A program made the position numbers and the translations under genes. 64,000 bases of DNA, taken from assembly GCA_964468345.1 (NCBI GenBank), contig CAYXVZ010000010.1, positions 1 through 64,000 of the forward strand, given 5' to 3'. Below are positions 18,576 to 27,664 of this stretch, one piece after another (within the stretch, counting starts at the first letter, position 1; each line of letters begins with the position of its first letter). A model generated the notes under the pieces. It saw only the letters and a program-made list of their open reading frames with translations, was not told where the DNA came from and made no database searches. Source of the stretch: DALYLB01 sp964468345. GTDB lineage: Bacteria; Acidobacteriota; Blastocatellia; RBC074.

Positions 18576-18682
18576 GCACCTGCCTGTGATGCAGTTGATG
18601 TAGAGTGCGCGGAGAAGATGTAGCTGCCCGGCTCCGCGCACTCCGCGTTTCATCGCTCGCATTATTTGCTGCCGGGGGCATT

Positions 18683-18913
18683 ATGAAGAGTCTAGAAAAG
18701 TCTTGAGAGGTCTAGAAAAGTCTTGAGAGGTCTGGAAAAGTCTTGAGAGGTCTAGAAAAGTCTTGAGAAGTCTAGAGAAGTCTTTCTAGCCAAAGTTGGA
18801 GAATCACTGGCTGGAGAGACTTCACCAGACTTCTCTAGACTTCTCTAGACTTCTCTAGACTTCACCAGACTTCTCTCGACTTCTCCAGACTTCTCCAGAC
18901 TTCTCCAGACTTT
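18683..18913. repeat. Decamer palindrome with ~100 bp arms (AGTCTAGAAA/AGTCTTGAGA)
   Basis: The left arm (about 18686-18787) is about ten 10-bp units alternating AGTCTAGAAA and AGTCTTGAGA. The right arm (about 18819-18911) is about nine AGACTTCTCT or AGACTTCTCC units, complementary to the left. The loop (18788-18818) has its own AGCCA/TGGCT pair. It fills most of the 391-bp gap between the actin-like gene and the histidine kinase. The rest of the gap (18576-18682) shows nothing clear beyond a weak inverted pair of GCGGAG-type bases. Confidence 0.9.
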
Positions 18914-18966
18914 CCCCAAACTACTCCCACCTTGTAAATCATCACAATCCTGTTTAGATTGCGGAA

Positions 18967-21069
18967 ATGATCACCGCGGGCCTGTCAGATATAGTGTTGG
19001 CAGCGTCGGCGCCGGTGTTGCGGCCGTATGAGATTCTGAGTCTCGTGGGCTTTGCGACCGGAGCTGCGCTTCATCTGTATCTGTGCCTGATGCTGTACCG
19101 GCAATATGGGCTGCGCCGGGTGGAGCGGCCGCTGCTTGCGTTGGGATTCAGCATTGGAATCTGGCATCTCGGAAATTTCACTGAGGCGATATACCAATCA
19201 TTGTTTTCGAGTGAGAATTCCGAAACGGTAACCGCAAGCGGAGGCCTGGTCTGGCTGCGGGCTTCGAATACGGTGGCGTATGTCGCGCTGGCTTTTTTGC
19301 CGCCGTTGCTGGCGCACTCTCATTTCCGCATCTGGTCGTGGTTCGATCCGCGCGCGCCGAAAAAGCTGCTTTCCCTGCTGGGCAAAGCCGGTTATGTGCC
19401 GATGCTGTTGCTGCCGTGGGTGATTCTGCGGATCTGGAGCGAGCCCTATCAGCCGCCCATAGAAAAACTCGCCCCGCTGTTGTTGCCGTTTATCGGCTGG
19501 ATCGTGTTCATCTTTTTGGAATGCGCCGCGATCGACTGGCGATTGGCGCGGACGCAGCCGCCCGGGCGCGAGCGCCGTTTTTTCGAAGTCTTCGGCATGG
19601 CCCTGGTTGCGATCGGCGCGCTGTTTTTGCTGACCTATATTCTGGGCGCGCGAAGCTGGGGAGCGCCCGGACGCTATCTGGATCTGCTCGCGCGATTATC
19701 CTCGGTCGCGCCGACGGCCCTCGTTGCTTATTACATCTATCGCTATCGCTATCTCGAACTCGTCATTCGCCAGAGCTTCGTTTACGCCGCGCTCGCGGCC
19801 GTCGTGATGATGGTTTATGTATACGGCATCCGCCGTTTCAGCCTGTTTCTCGATGAGCGGTTTCATGTTCGCCCCGAAGCCGTCGAATCGCTGTTGATTC
19901 TCGTGCTGATCTTCCTTTCCGGTCCGCTGCGGCGGTTATCGGAAGGTTATCTGCACCGGCTTCTGCGCAGCGAAGTTGGGCTCTATCGCGATCTGGTTTC
20001 ACAGGTGGGCGCGGCCGGGGCGAGTTATGGCGAGTTGGCGCATTTCATCGACTTCGCCGAGCGGCGGCTCTGTGAAGCGCTCGAGTTGAAGGGCGTGCGC
20101 ATTCTCGCGCTCGACGGCCTGAATGAGGAAGAGCGCCGGATCGCGCAGCTTGCCGAAGAGCGGCAGCAAACGCAAATCGAAGATCCCACGCTGCTCGCAA
20201 AGATCGATGCCGTTGCCTGTTATGTGCTCTGGCGGGAGGGACGCGTCGTCGGCCTGCTGATCCTGCGCGGCGCGCCGCAGGAATTGACCGCGGAAAAGCG
20301 CGAAGTCCTTGCCGTGCTGGCGGGCCATCTGGCCGTTGCCGTCGAAAATTGCCGCCTGCTCGAAGAGAAAGTGAAGCTCGAACGGGAACTGGCCGAGCGC
20401 GAGCGAATGGCCTCGCTCGGACAAATGGCCGCGACGGTCGCGCACGAAGTGAAAAATCCCCTGAGCGCGATAAAATCCATCACGCAGGTGATGCGCGAAG
20501 ATCCGGCCGTTCGCCAGGAATATTCGCGCGATCTCGATCTGATCATCGGCGAAGTCGATCGCCTCAGCCGCAGCGTGTCGCAGCTTCTCAGCTTTTCGCG
20601 CCCCGCGGCCGTGGCTGCTTCTTCGGCTTCGCTCAAAGAAATTGTCGACGGCGCGGTTGCCATCGCTCGTTCGGAACCCGCCGCGGAAGGGATTACGATC
20701 GGCGCGCAGATCGAAGCGGACCGGCAATTTTCCGGCGAATCGGCCGCGGCCTTGAAGGAAGTCCTGATCAATCTGACGCTCAATGCAGCGCAATCGCTGC
20801 GCGCTGGAGGCAGCGTCCGAATTGAAAGCCGCCGCAATGGCGACCGGCAGCTTCACCTCAGCGTGACTGATGACGGCTGCGGCATTCCCGCCGCGATGCA
20901 CGAAAAAATCTTCGAGCCATTTTTCACGACCAAACAGCGAGGCACCGGCCTCGGCCTCGCCATCGTCGCGCGGCGCATGCGCGAACTCGGCGGCTCGATC
21001 AAAGTCGTCAGCCCCCTCGATGACGGCCATGGCACAAGGTTTGATTTGATTCTGCCGGATGATGTTTGA
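18967..21069 (+). CDS. Membrane sensor histidine kinase (NtrB-like, with GAF-like region)
   Basis: 700 aa. The N-terminal half (about 15-330) has eight or so hydrophobic helices, a multi-TM sensor of the 7TM/MASE type. A GAF-like region follows near 340-465, then a short coiled coil (EKVKLERELAERERMASLG). HisKA is near 485 with the phospho-acceptor His in ATVAHEVKNPLSAIKS. The HATPase_c domain ends with DDGCGIP and GTGLGLAIVARRM (N, G1 and G2 boxes). It would autophosphorylate and pass phosphate to the NtrC-type regulator encoded 97 bp downstream. A possible -35/-10 pair (TTGTAA, 17 nt, TAGATT) lies so close to the ATG that the mRNA might be almost leaderless. Confidence 0.88.
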   Translation: MITAGLSDIVLAASAPVLRPYEILSLVGFATGAALHLYLCLMLYRQYGLRRVERPLLALGFSIGIWHLGNFTEAIYQSLFSSENSETVTASGGLVWLRASNTVAYVALAFLPPLLAHSHFRIWSWFDPRAPKKLLSLLGKAGYVPMLLLPWVILRIWSEPYQPPIEKLAPLLLPFIGWIVFIFLECAAIDWRLARTQPPGRERRFFEVFGMALVAIGALFLLTYILGARSWGAPGRYLDLLARLSSVAPTALVAYYIYRYRYLELVIRQSFVYAALAAVVMMVYVYGIRRFSLFLDERFHVRPEAVESLLILVLIFLSGPLRRLSEGYLHRLLRSEVGLYRDLVSQVGAAGASYGELAHFIDFAERRLCEALELKGVRILALDGLNEEERRIAQLAEERQQTQIEDPTLLAKIDAVACYVLWREGRVVGLLILRGAPQELTAEKREVLAVLAGHLAVAVENCRLLEEKVKLERELAERERMASLGQMAATVAHEVKNPLSAIKSITQVMREDPAVRQEYSRDLDLIIGEVDRLSRSVSQLLSFSRPAAVAASSASLKEIVDGAVAIARSEPAAEGITIGAQIEADRQFSGESAAALKEVLINLTLNAAQSLRAGGSVRIESRRNGDRQLHLSVTDDGCGIPAAMHEKIFEPFFTTKQRGTGLGLAIVARRMRELGGSIKVVSPLDDGHGTRFDLILPDDV

Positions 21070-21072
21070 TTT

Positions 21073-21148
21073 AGGAGTTGCCACAGAGACACGGAGACAC
21101 AGAGCAGACCCTCTACTCTGTGTCTCCGTGTCTCTGTGGCAACTCCTC
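21073..21148. repeat. Octamer palindrome, CACAGAGA/CACGGAGA family
   Basis: The left arm (21073-21104) carries CCACAGAGACACGGAGACAC and the right arm (21116-21148) its complement ending GTCTCTGTGGCAACTCCT. The stem is about 31 bp and nearly perfect, with an 11-nt loop. It lies between kinase and response-regulator genes of the same operon. Confidence 0.9.
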
Positions 21149-21166
21149 AGAGAAAAAAAGAAACCA

Positions 21167-22624
21167 ATGCCGGAAACGAAAATCCTGATCGTTGATGATG
21201 AAGAAGCCGCGCGCTATGGAATGGCGCGGGCGCTCAAAGCATACGCGGTGACCGAGGCGGGCAGCGTGGAAGCCGCGCGGCATTTGATTGCGAAGGCGCG
21301 GCCCGATGTGATCCTGCTCGATAACAACCTGCCGGGAAAAAACGGGCTGGAGTATCTGACGGAATTGGCGGCGATGGAAAACGCGCCGCCGGTAATCATG
21401 ATCACGGCGCATGGTTCCGAGCGAACCGCCGTCGAAGCGATCAAAGCCGGCGCCTATGATTATCTGGCCAAGCCTTTCGAGGTCGATGAACTGCGCCTTG
21501 TGGTCAAGAACGCGCTCGAAGCCGCCGGCCTGCGGCGGGAGAATGAAAAGCTTCGCGCGGAGTTGAAGGCCGCCCGCGGCATCGGCGACCTGCTCGGCGC
21601 GTCGGATGCAATGCGGCGGATTTACGATCTGATCAACAAGGTCGCCGTAACGGATGTCACGGTGCTGATTCGCGGCGAATCGGGTACCGGCAAGGAACTG
21701 GTCGCGCGCGCCATTCATGAACAAAGCGTGGCGCGGCGCGGCGGGGAGTTCGTCGCGATGAATTGCGCCGCGCTGCCTTCGGAATTGATCGAATCGGAGT
21801 TGTTCGGGCACGAGAAAGGCGCCTTCACCGGCGCGGCCGCGCAGCGAAAGGGCAAGTTCGAACAGGCCGACGGCGGAACGATCTTTCTGGATGAAATCGG
21901 CGATATGACGCTGAACACCCAGGCGAAACTGCTGCGCGTGCTCGAAGAGCGTTGCGTCGAACGCCTCGGCGGATCGCATCCGATTCCGGTCGATGTCCGC
22001 GTCATCAGCGCCACCAATCGCGATCTGGCCGCGGCCGTCGGCGAAGACAAGTTTCGCGCTGATCTCTATTACCGCCTGCGCGTCGTGCAGATCGACCTGC
22101 CGCCCCTGCGCGAGCGCCGCGAAGATATTCCGCTGCTCGCCGAACACTTCCTGAAAATCACGGCCGGCAAGTATCACCTGAAATGCACCGCCATCAGTCC
22201 GCCGGCTCTCGGCCGTCTCGTCGCTTATCCCTGGCCCGGCAATGTCCGCGAGCTTCGCAATGCCATCGAGCGATCCGTTGTGTTGGCCGATGGCGAAAGC
22301 CTCTCCGTCGATGACCTGCCCGAAGAGATCCGCGCGACAGCGCCCGCGGCCAAAACCGCGGCAGCGACTGCGCAACCCGCCGCTGCCGCCGATCCGGGAG
22401 GCTCGATTCTGAGAATTCCCTATCTGGAAGATTTCCGTGAAGCCCGCCGCGAGTTCGAGCGCGCCTATATCGAGCGCGTGCTCAACGAAACCGGCGGCAA
22501 CATCACCCGCGCCGCCGAACGCGTTGGCATGCACCGCCAAAGCCTGCAACAGAAACTCAAGGATCTGGGCCTGCAACGCCGCTTCGTCGCCAGCGACGAT
22601 GTGCAGGATTCGGATGACGAGTGA
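21167..22624 (+). CDS. Sigma-54-dependent response regulator (NtrC family)
   Basis: 485 aa. The receiver domain occupies residues 1-120 with acidic pocket VDDEEAARYG, phospho-acceptor in ILLDNNLPG (about D47), and the Lys in YLAKPFE. The sigma-54 AAA+ domain is near 135-375: Walker A GESGTGKE, the GAFTGA loop in HEKGAFTGAAAQRK, Walker B GGTIFLDEIGD, and arginine finger region. The Fis-type HTH is at the C-terminus (NITRAAERVGMHRQSLQQKLKDLG). It partners with the histidine kinase upstream. The ATG at 21167 follows AGAAAAAAAGAAA; an in-frame upstream extension would be encoded by the palindrome and is rejected. Confidence 0.93.
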   Translation: MPETKILIVDDEEAARYGMARALKAYAVTEAGSVEAARHLIAKARPDVILLDNNLPGKNGLEYLTELAAMENAPPVIMITAHGSERTAVEAIKAGAYDYLAKPFEVDELRLVVKNALEAAGLRRENEKLRAELKAARGIGDLLGASDAMRRIYDLINKVAVTDVTVLIRGESGTGKELVARAIHEQSVARRGGEFVAMNCAALPSELIESELFGHEKGAFTGAAAQRKGKFEQADGGTIFLDEIGDMTLNTQAKLLRVLEERCVERLGGSHPIPVDVRVISATNRDLAAAVGEDKFRADLYYRLRVVQIDLPPLRERREDIPLLAEHFLKITAGKYHLKCTAISPPALGRLVAYPWPGNVRELRNAIERSVVLADGESLSVDDLPEEIRATAPAAKTAAATAQPAAAADPGGSILRIPYLEDFREARREFERAYIERVLNETGGNITRAAERVGMHRQSLQQKLKDLGLQRRFVASDDVQDSDDE

Positions 22625-22658
22625 AAGAATAATCCTGCGTCACTTGCATCCCCGCAGA

Positions 22659-22764
22659 AAGAGAGAGAGGACGAACCAAACGAAAAGAACGAAACAAACG
22701 AAATTTTTAAGGACCTAAGTCCTTCGTTTGTTTCGTTCTTTTCGTTTGGTTCGTACTCTCTTTA
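22659..22764. repeat. Nonamer palindrome, CGAAACAAA family, copy 2
   Basis: The left arm (22659-22703, GACGAACCAAACGAAAAG units) and the right arm (22723-22764) are complementary. The loop contains the small palindrome GGACCTAAGTCC. It lies downstream of the response-regulator gene; the remainder of the gap to 22941 shows no feature except the AGGAG before the next start. Confidence 0.9.
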
Positions 22765-22941
22765 TTTTCGATCACAAGTGGCACTTCCATTGCATTTTCT
22801 CTAGGCGCAACCGTTGAGGATTTGAAAATCTTGCGCCGGTCCCGCCTTCACCGGTTTTCTTATTCAGTATGGCTGCTGCTGGGAAGGCGGTCTGGCGCAA
22901 GTCTTTTTATCAACGTGCCCGCCAACCAGGAGAGCAATATC

Positions 22942-23463
22942 ATGAAAAACAATATCCATTCACACGCAATCCGTCGGTTCATGACGTTGGGCATTGTGGT
23001 CATACTTTGGGGCACCCAGGCATTGGCGCAAACTGCAGGGTCGAAGCTATCGGAATGGGAAAATCTACGGTCTATTGCCTCAACGCAAAAAGTTAGCATC
23101 GAGAAAAAAGACGGCAAAAAGCTCACGGCAAAAATTCAAAGCGCGCCGGACACCGAACTCGTCATTGAGCGCAAGGGAAAAACAGAGGCGCTGCGGCGTG
23201 ACGAGATCAAAAGAGTACGGCTGGTTACAAGGAATGTAAGCAAAGCGAGAGCAGCGCTATTTGGCGGCATTGGCGTGGGCGTCGGCTTGCTGGGAGGGCT
23301 TATGGTTTTGGCGGCTCTATCGGAAAAACAATGCGGCTTATCTTGTGCCGATGAGAACGCAATTGGTATAGGCGGAATGGTAGGCTTGCCGGTTCTCGGA
23401 GGCATTCTGGGAGCGAAAATGGCTGGGAAGAAAAAGGAGGTCCTTGTTTTTGAGGCTCCCTGA
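22942..23463 (+). CDS. Exported hypothetical protein with glycine-rich hydrophobic C-terminus
   Basis: 173 aa, function not recognised. A signal peptide covers residues about 1-29 (TLGIVVILWGTQALAQ). The following region of about 60 residues (VSIEKKDGKKLTAKIQSAPDTELVIERKGKTEALRRDEIKRVRLV, given by region) resembles small beta-barrel domains that read a short basic/acidic strand pattern. Two Gly-rich hydrophobic segments then follow (ALFGGIGVGVGLLGGLMVLAA and IGIGGMVGLPVLGGILGAKMAG), resembling glycine-zipper helices. AGGAG precedes the ATG. It looks monocistronic, bounded by palindromes on both sides. Confidence 0.7.
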   Translation: MKNNIHSHAIRRFMTLGIVVILWGTQALAQTAGSKLSEWENLRSIASTQKVSIEKKDGKKLTAKIQSAPDTELVIERKGKTEALRRDEIKRVRLVTRNVSKARAALFGGIGVGVGLLGGLMVLAALSEKQCGLSCADENAIGIGGMVGLPVLGGILGAKMAGKKKEVLVFEAP

Positions 23464-23486
23464 TCGCGACACCATCAGATTTTTTT

Positions 23487-23540
23487 CAGAAAAATTTGGA
23501 TCAGAAAATGAAATCGATATTTCTGACCCAAATTTTTCTG
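23487..23540 (+). terminator. Long AT-rich hairpin, bidirectional terminator candidate
   Basis: CAGAAAAATTTGGATCAGAA (23487 onward) pairs with the complementary arm ending AAATTTTTCTG at 23540. The arms are 21 bp with a single mismatch and a loop of about 12 nt. It lies 24 bp after the exported-protein gene. Confidence 0.7.
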
Positions 23541-23567
23541 TAGCGTGATTGATTGAGAGAAACACCT

Positions 23568-24992
23568 ATGCTCCGAACGAACTGGCGGAAGGCTTTGTTG
23601 CCTGGCTATCTTTTGTGCTGTCTTTCCATTCTGCCCTTCCAATCCTGGCTGGATCTCGGCGCGGGAAAGAGCAGCGCAACGCCGCGCCGCCTGGTGGTCG
23701 TGCTCGATGGCGTGCCCTATCAAACGATCGCGGAGTTGCGAGCGGAAGGACGTTTCGCCCGCTTTCACGATCCCGCGCGAATGATCTCGACGTTTCCGTC
23801 CTCGACCAATCCGGCGATGATCGAGATCCTGCACGCTGAAGATTCGCCCGGCTATGAAGATCATTACTATGACCGCGAACAGAACCGCCTGGTTGGCGGC
23901 ATTCAGGATCGTTTGCAGGGCGGGAAATTCATTCGCGGAACCTTTCGGGAAACCTTCGATTATCACGCGCCTGCTTTTAAAGGCGCGCTGGCCTATGTGG
24001 CCGCGCCGGTCGGCGCGTCGCTGGTCGCGCAGGCTGATCTGCTGGCTTTCAAGAAATCCTTTCGCAATTCGGATGCGCCGCTGTTTGTCGCCTATATCGG
24101 CGAAACCGATTCGCTGGCGCATCTCGGAGGCGAGCAGCCTCTGAAAGCCTTTCTGCGAACGCTCGATCGCGGCGTCGAAGAATTGATCGCGGAATCAGGC
24201 GGTCGCCTCGAAGTCGAAATGTTTTCCGATCATGGAAACCGCTATGACGCCTATCGCCACGTGAAATTGAACGATGCGCTTGCCGCGGGCGGATTCGTCA
24301 CGGAAAAGCGATTGCTGAGCCCGAACGGCGTCGTATTGCCCAAATACGGTCTGGTCGGTTCGGCGCAGCTCTTTACGCTGCCGGAGCATCGCGCCCGGGT
24401 CGCCGAAGTATGCGCCGCGACCGAGGGCGTGGATTTTGCGGTTTATGTCGCAGAGAGTTCCGATGTGATTGAGCTCCTCAGCCAAAGGGGACGCGCGCGG
24501 CTGCATCGCCGCGAGGGCCGTCGGTTTAAATACGAAGCCCTTGCCGGCGATCCGCTCGCGCTCGCCTCCATTGTCGATTCGCTGCGAGCCGATGGCCGCC
24601 TGGATGCCGATGGCTTCGCCGATGAAGAAGATTGGTTTCAACGCACGCTTGCCCACGCCTACATCGATCCGTTTCGCCGTCTGTTCGGCGGCTTCAATGC
24701 GCATGTAAAAAACCGCGCCGATGTGATCGTCAGTTTTGCGGACGGCTATTTGATCGGCAGCCCGTTTATGAGCATTTTCGCGGATATGCGCGCCACGCAT
24801 GGGAATCTGCTGCGCGGCGAGACCGAGGGCTTTGCGATGTCCAATCGGCAGGTTCTTCGGCCGGCGATTCGCGGATCGGAATTGAATGCGCTCTTCGCTC
24901 TCGATCAACGCTCGAAGGCCGATCTTTTTTCGCGCGGCGCGGGCCATTGCCAGATCGGCCCCGCGCTCGCGCAGGCGATCGCGCGTCCCTGA
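23568..24992 (+). CDS. Exported alkaline-phosphatase-superfamily hydrolase
   Basis: 474 aa from the ATG at 23568. An N-terminal hydrophobic segment (LLPGYLLCCLSILPF) is a signal peptide or anchor. The AP-superfamily metal sites are recognisable: VVVLDGVPY (first Asp), nucleophile region STFPSSTNPAMIE, YIGETDSLAHLGG (Asp-x3-His), VEMFSDHGN (Asp-His pair), and ATHGN near the C-terminus (last His). This is the phosphodiesterase/phosphoglycerate-mutase-like branch; the substrate is unknown. No signal of an operon; flanked by palindromes. A TTG five codons upstream is an alternative start. Confidence 0.78.
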   Translation: MLRTNWRKALLPGYLLCCLSILPFQSWLDLGAGKSSATPRRLVVVLDGVPYQTIAELRAEGRFARFHDPARMISTFPSSTNPAMIEILHAEDSPGYEDHYYDREQNRLVGGIQDRLQGGKFIRGTFRETFDYHAPAFKGALAYVAAPVGASLVAQADLLAFKKSFRNSDAPLFVAYIGETDSLAHLGGEQPLKAFLRTLDRGVEELIAESGGRLEVEMFSDHGNRYDAYRHVKLNDALAAGGFVTEKRLLSPNGVVLPKYGLVGSAQLFTLPEHRARVAEVCAATEGVDFAVYVAESSDVIELLSQRGRARLHRREGRRFKYEALAGDPLALASIVDSLRADGRLDADGFADEEDWFQRTLAHAYIDPFRRLFGGFNAHVKNRADVIVSFADGYLIGSPFMSIFADMRATHGNLLRGETEGFAMSNRQVLRPAIRGSELNALFALDQRSKADLFSRGAGHCQIGPALAQAIARP

Positions 24993-25039
24993 TTCCTTCC
25001 TATTGGCCTTGTTCGTCGGCGCCAAGGAGCGGAACGAAT

Positions 25040-25120
25040 TTTCACCACGAAGAAACGGAGAGCACGAAGATATTCCAAAAATAATTTCTTCGTGCTCTTC
25101 GATTCTTCGTGGTGAAAATA
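25040..25120. repeat. CCACGAAGAAACGAAG-type palindrome, copy 1
   Basis: The left arm (25040-25070, TTCACCACGAAGAAACGGAG and on) and the right arm (25086-25120) are complementary apart from a few substitutions, with a loop of about 15 nt. Copies 2 and 3 are at 45066-45153 and 51857-51945. Confidence 0.88.
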
Positions 25121-25243
25121 TTCCCGTGAATTTGTTGGCTCGCTGCCCGAAATGACAACCTTGCCTTCCGGTTTCATTTCCCGCCTGAAAGATTGCAGGG
25201 ACCCTGCGATCCCGGTATAGTGCGGCTTCAATTCAAAAAATAG

Positions 25244-25330
25244 TTTGTAGTAGCGCCTTCAGGCGGCAGCGTCGGCTAAAGATGCAGTCGATTTCGTTCG
25301 ACGCCGCTGCCTGAAGGCGGTGCTGCGAAC
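25244..25330. repeat. Inverted repeat CGCCTTCAGGCGGCAGCG
   Basis: Left arm 25244-25274 and right arm 25299-25330 share CGCCTTCAGGC with scattered mismatches, with a loop of about 24 nt. The right arm ends 7 bp before the AGGAGG of the next gene. A different repeat class from the tandem-unit palindromes (REP-like). Confidence 0.7.
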
Positions 25331-25348
25331 GCTATCAGGAGGCCGTTG

Positions 25349-26392
25349 GTGGGCAGATCCCCTCGATTCATTCCCCGTATTGGGTTGTTGCTGTCCGTGC
25401 TGATCTTCCTGTTCGCCGCGCGCGCCGGAGCAAGCATGAAAACCTCGATTCAGAATATCGAATACAAAGGCTGGAAAAATAACCTGCAATTATCGAACGG
25501 CACGGTTGATCTCGTGATCACGCTCGATATCGGGCCGCGCATTATTCGCTATGGATATGTCGGCGGCGCGAACCAGTTCAAGGAATTCAGCGAGCAGATC
25601 GGCAAGGCGGGCGAAAAGGAATGGATGATTCGCGGCGGCCATCGCCTGTGGCACGCGCCCGAAGACGTCAAACGGACCTATGACCTCGATAACGGTCCGG
25701 TGAAGTGGGAAAAGCTCGATGAAAACTCGGTGCGAATCGCGCAACCCGTGGAGCCCACGACCGGCATCGTCAAAGAGATGGATGTCACGCTCGACGCAAC
25801 CGGCACGGGTGTGAAGATCGTACATCGCCTGCGAAATACGAATCTGTGGGAGGTCGAACTCGCTCCGTGGGCGCTGTCCGTGATGGCGCAGGGCGGCGTA
25901 GAGATTATTCCGCTGCCCGAAAAGATTTCGCACCCCGGCTCGCTCGAACCCGGCGAGAAGCCCGATTATCGGGGCTTCGTGCCGAATCAGACGATGATCG
26001 TCTGGCCCTTCACCGATCTTGCGGATCCGCGCTGGCGTTGGGGAACGCGATATATCACGCTGCGGCAGGATGCGAATGCGCAGCGCCCGACCAAGCTGGG
26101 ACTCGCGCATCAGCTGCGTTGGGTTGGCTATCTCAACGGCGGAACGCTGTTCATCAAGGATCTGCCGTATCTGGAAGGGAAGACCTACACCGACGGAGGC
26201 AGCAATTTCGAGACCTTCACGAACCGGGACTTCCTCGAGATCGAATCGCTCGGCCCGCTTTCGCGCATCGCGCCGGGAGCGAGCATCGAACATATCGAGC
26301 GATGGGCGCTGCTGCGCGATGTGCCGAAGGAAACGACCGATGCCGCGATCGATGCGAATTTGCGCAAACAGATCGAATCTCTTTTGAAATAG
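25349..26392 (+). CDS. Exported galactose-mutarotase-like protein (DUF4380-type)
   Basis: 347 aa with a signal peptide (IGLLLSVLIFLFAARAGA). The body has the beta-sandwich pattern of aldose-epimerase-like proteins: NNLQLSNGTVDLVITLDIGPRIIRYG at the start, GGHRLWHAPE near the first third, and LLRDVPKET near the end. Members are often listed as DUF4380; the enzymatic role is undetermined, and the acidic and His residues of true mutarotases are not certain here. I prefer the GTG at 25349 over the TTG three bases earlier because AGGAGG ends 5 nt before it. It is 9 bp upstream of the Mpo1-like gene, so they are probably cotranscribed. Confidence 0.7.
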   Translation: MGRSPRFIPRIGLLLSVLIFLFAARAGASMKTSIQNIEYKGWKNNLQLSNGTVDLVITLDIGPRIIRYGYVGGANQFKEFSEQIGKAGEKEWMIRGGHRLWHAPEDVKRTYDLDNGPVKWEKLDENSVRIAQPVEPTTGIVKEMDVTLDATGTGVKIVHRLRNTNLWEVELAPWALSVMAQGGVEIIPLPEKISHPGSLEPGEKPDYRGFVPNQTMIVWPFTDLADPRWRWGTRYITLRQDANAQRPTKLGLAHQLRWVGYLNGGTLFIKDLPYLEGKTYTDGGSNFETFTNRDFLEIESLGPLSRIAPGASIEHIERWALLRDVPKETTDAAIDANLRKQIESLLK

Positions 26393-26401
26393 GAGGCGAA
26401 A

Positions 26402-26704
26402 ATGCTCGGCGGAAAAACGACAGAAGAATGGATTGCCCTCTATGCCCGCAGTCATCAGCACCCGATCAATCGGACTTGTCATACATTGGGCATCCCGATG
26501 ATTGCCATCTCGATTCTGTTGTTTCTCGGAGCCCTCCTCTTCAACCTGCCGTGGAGCCTGCCGATTGGCTTGTTTGCGCTCGGCTGGATTCTGCAGTTCA
26601 TCGGTCACTGGTTCGAAGGCAAGCCGCCGGAGTTTTTCCACGATTGGCGCTTCCTGCTGGTCGGTCTGCGCTGGTGGGCCGCGAAAATACGCGGCCGGTC
26701 GTGA
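26402..26704 (+). CDS. Mpo1-like (DUF962) membrane protein
   Basis: 100 aa. Characteristic motifs of the Mpo1/YGL010w family are seen: YARSHQHPINRTCHTLGIP near residue 14 and QFIGHWFEGKPPEFF near 61, with conserved histidines that bind iron in the yeast dioxygenase. Two hydrophobic helices lie between. The yeast homologue oxidises 2-hydroxy fatty acids; the bacterial role is not established. It follows the mutarotase-like gene by 9 bp with GGAGG in the gap. Confidence 0.85.
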   Translation: MLGGKTTEEWIALYARSHQHPINRTCHTLGIPMIAISILLFLGALLFNLPWSLPIGLFALGWILQFIGHWFEGKPPEFFHDWRFLLVGLRWWAAKIRGRS

Positions 26705-26732
26705 TGCGGAATTGAATGGATCGGAATCGAAT

Positions 26733-26828
26733 GAGAAGAGAACACGGAACAAACGAAAATAACGAAACAAACGAACGCCCCTGAAGTTTTCGTTTGTTTC
26801 GTTATTTTCGTTTGTTCCGTACTCTCTC
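26733..26828. repeat. Nonamer palindrome, CGAAACAAA family, copy 3
   Basis: Left arm 26733-26775 and right arm 26787-26828, unit ACGAAACAAACGAAAATA, loop about 11 nt. Located between the Mpo1-like and thiG genes. Confidence 0.9.
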
Positions 26829-26887
26829 TTTCTTTACAGTTGTAATTCGGATGACAGCATTTTTTATCATTGTTAGGTGTTTTTAGT

Positions 26888-27664
26888 ATGGATAAAAAAC
26901 TTGTGATTGCCGGCCGCGAGTTCAATTCGCGGTTGATTGTCGGCACGGGAAAATATCGATCGAACGAAGAGATGGTCGCCGCCTTTGAACGAAGCGGGGC
27001 CGAAATGATCACGGTGGCCGTGCGGCGCGTGAACATCAGCGACCGCTCGCAGCCGTCCTTATTGGATTTCATCGATCTCAAAAAATATTCGATTCTGCCG
27101 AATACGGCGGCCTGTTACACGGCCGAGGAAGCCGTGCGCACCGCGCGCCTGGCGCGCGAAGTCGGCCTGTCGGACTGGGTCAAAGTCGAAGTCATCGGCG
27201 ATCAGAAAACGCTCTTTCCCGACAACGAAGCCACGCTCGAAGCCACGCGCATTCTGGTCAAAGAAGGCTTCACGGTGCTGCCGTATTTCAGCGACGACCT
27301 GATCATGGCGAAGAAGCTGATCGATGCCGGCGCATCGGCCGTGATGCCGCTGGCCGCGCCGATCGGTTCGGGGCTCGGCATTCAGAATCCGAACAATCTG
27401 CGCATTATGCGCGAAGAGATCACGGCCGTGCCGATCATTGTCGATGCCGGCGTGGGCACGGCGTCCGATGCATGCTTTGCGATGGAGCTGGGCATCGACG
27501 GCATTCTGATGAACACGGCAATCGCGGAAGCGGCCAATGCGCCGGAAATGGCCGAGGCCATGAAACTCGCCGTGCAGGCCGGCCGCAAAGCCTATCTCGC
27601 CGGCCGCATGCCGAGGCGCTTGTATGCCAGCGCCAGCAGTCCCATGACGGGAGTCGTCCGGTGA
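26888..27664 (+). CDS. thiG: Thiazole synthase ThiG
   Basis: Makes the thiazole phosphate of thiamin from deoxyxylulose phosphate, dehydroglycine or glycine imine and ThiS thiocarboxylate. 258 aa. Motifs: GTGKYRSNEEM, the Schiff-base Lys K99 in WVKVEVIGD, AVMPLAAPIGSGLGI, and DAGVGTASDA with the terminal MPRR. No thiS, thiH or thiO gene lies next to it, so partners must be elsewhere. The ATG at 26888 gives the canonical N-terminus (LVIAGREFNSRLIVGTGKY). The stop overlaps the next gene's GTG (GTGA), coupling the two. Confidence 0.95.
   Translation: MDKKLVIAGREFNSRLIVGTGKYRSNEEMVAAFERSGAEMITVAVRRVNISDRSQPSLLDFIDLKKYSILPNTAACYTAEEAVRTARLAREVGLSDWVKVEVIGDQKTLFPDNEATLEATRILVKEGFTVLPYFSDDLIMAKKLIDAGASAVMPLAAPIGSGLGIQNPNNLRIMREEITAVPIIVDAGVGTASDACFAMELGIDGILMNTAIAEAANAPEMAEAMKLAVQAGRKAYLAGRMPRRLYASASSPMTGVVR

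Noticed and set aside
18683..18913. Regular repeats that look like a CRISPR array
   Set aside because: Units are 10 bp with no unique spacers of 30 or so bp, and the second half is the reverse complement of the first. No cas gene nearby; the Cas4-like nuclease at 2382 is far away and belongs to a repair cluster.
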